Assembly (NCBI RefSeq): GCF_021991635.1
Contig: NZ_JAFFJA010000003.1
Location: 62,001 to 126,000, forward strand
Source of the DNA: Tepidanaerobacter sp. GT38
GTDB taxonomy: Bacteria; Bacillota; Thermosediminibacteria; Thermosediminibacterales; Tepidanaerobacteraceae
Direction: 5' to 3'
Length of the DNA: 64,000 nucleotides
The notes beneath the pieces are model-generated. The model saw nothing but the letters and a program-made list of their open reading frames with translations. It was not told where the DNA came from and searched no databases. Shown piece by piece: positions 63,454 through 64,000 of the stretch. Every line of letters starts with the position of its first letter. Positions within the stretch are counted from its first letter, which is position 1. Both the position numbers and the translations under genes were made by a program.

Positions 63454-63481
63454 TTGCGGCTTTGCTACCGTGTGTTATAAT
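63454..63481 (+). promoter_or_regulatory. Promoter of smpB
   Basis: TTGCGG (63454-63459), 16-base spacer and perfect TATAAT (63476-63481), 43 bases before the TTG start. Confidence 0.7.
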
Positions 63482-63523
63482 ATGATATGTAATTGGCATT
63501 TTCATCAAGCGGAGGTTTAAACA

Positions 63524-63991
63524 TTGGAAAAGAAATCTCGAGACCTGGTTACAAATCGTAAAGCAAGGCACGATTATCATATATTGGAAACTTTTGAAGC
63601 AGGTATAGAATTAATTGGCACAGAAGTAAAGTCCCTTAGAGCAGGCAAGGGCAATCTTAAAGACAGTTTTGCCAAAGTAGAAAATGGGGAATTGTTTTTA
63701 TATAATATGCACATAAGCCCATATGAAAAAGGAAATATTTTCAACAAAGACCCATTGAGAACCCGTAAATTGCTGATGCACAAAAAACAAATCAATCGGC
63801 TTGCCGGTCAGGTTAAGGAAAAGGGCCTTACTCTTATTCCGCTCAAGGTTTATTTAAATGAACGTGGTCTGGTCAAAGTAGAACTGGCCCTTGCCAAAGG
63901 TAAAGCTCTTTACGACAAGCGCGAAGATATTAAACGGCGTGACGCAAATCGCGAAATGGAAAAGGCTTTTAAAGATTATAATAAGATGTAG
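63524..63991 (+). CDS. smpB: SsrA-binding protein SmpB
   Basis: Delivers tmRNA to stalled ribosomes. The 155-residue protein has the OB-fold core ([20 protein letters not shown], later [20 protein letters not shown]) and a basic C-terminal tail ([20 protein letters not shown]). It starts at TTG with GGAGG upstream. The tmRNA gene usually lies just downstream but is past the right edge. Confidence 0.97.
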   Translation: MEKKSRDLVTNRKARHDYHILETFEAGIELIGTEVKSLRAGKGNLKDSFAKVENGELFLYNMHISPYEKGNIFNKDPLRTRKLLMHKKQINRLAGQVKEKGLTLIPLKVYLNERGLVKVELALAKGKALYDKREDIKRRDANREMEKAFKDYNKM

Positions 63992-64000
63992 GCTCTTACA

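Noticed and set aside
1-64000. CRISPR array, tRNA or rRNA genes, transposases, hydrogenase structural genes
   Set aside because: No spaced direct repeats, no clover-leaf or rRNA-like sequence, no intact transposase and no NiFe hydrogenase subunits were seen by reading.

Overview
The window looks like chromosome from an anaerobic, motile, low-GC Firmicute of the Clostridia, probably close to the Thermoanaerobacterales-type lineages. The evidence is Firmicute-type late flagellar genes with CsrA/FliW control, sigma-A and sigma-D style promoters with strong Shine-Dalgarno sites, nickel-hydrogenase maturation genes, an iron-containing alcohol dehydrogenase with a Rex-like operator, and many GTG/TTG starts. 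This placement is inference; no rRNA or tRNA gene is present to test it. Most genes lie on the minus strand.

Layout. 1-2051: a sigma-54 activator cut by the left edge, a zinc-ribbon protein and a compact structured RNA with its own promoter. 2079-6581: filament genes hag-flaG-fliD-fliS-fliT, with a sigma-D promoter and CsrA-site-like hairpins in the hag leader. 6701-27169: an interruption between hag and csrA, which are neighbours in the Bacillus-type gene order. It holds a giant glycosyltransferase, a frameshifted FkbM methyltransferase, ychF, a seven-gene operon (pseudokinase, kinase, 54-residue protein, Upf1-like SF1 helicase, HTH-like protein, two membrane proteins), a DUF4416 gene, an RDD remnant, a Rossmann-chemoreceptor fusion and a type III restriction-modification operon. 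27195-32995: csrA, fliW, DUF6470, flgL, flgK, flgN, flgM, yvyF-like, comFC. 33184-42675: a metal-efflux cluster with a hemerythrin-like protein, prfB with its programmed frameshift, secA, an MFS exporter, hpf and a cold-shock gene. 42824-51855: a uridine-kinase-like protein, TPM/LemA proteins, an ABC importer, a PLP enzyme with an SdpR/SdpI module. 51990-59968: copA under a CsoR-like operator, and hypE-D-C-F-B-A plus a hydrogenase protease. 60000-63991: an actin-like gene (frameshifted) with a bactofilin, the alcohol dehydrogenase and smpB.

How parts fit. FlgM, CsrA, FliW and the hag leader form the known switch that couples filament export to flagellin synthesis, and the glycosyltransferase beside hag is a good candidate for flagellin glycosylation. 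The interruption combines a restriction system with a kinase/pseudokinase/helicase operon I cannot assign to any named system; this is the strongest candidate for an undescribed, possibly defensive, system. Other points worth checking are the RNA at 1890-2016, a HypF lacking its acylphosphatase and zinc-finger regions, and two single-base frameshifts in otherwise good genes.
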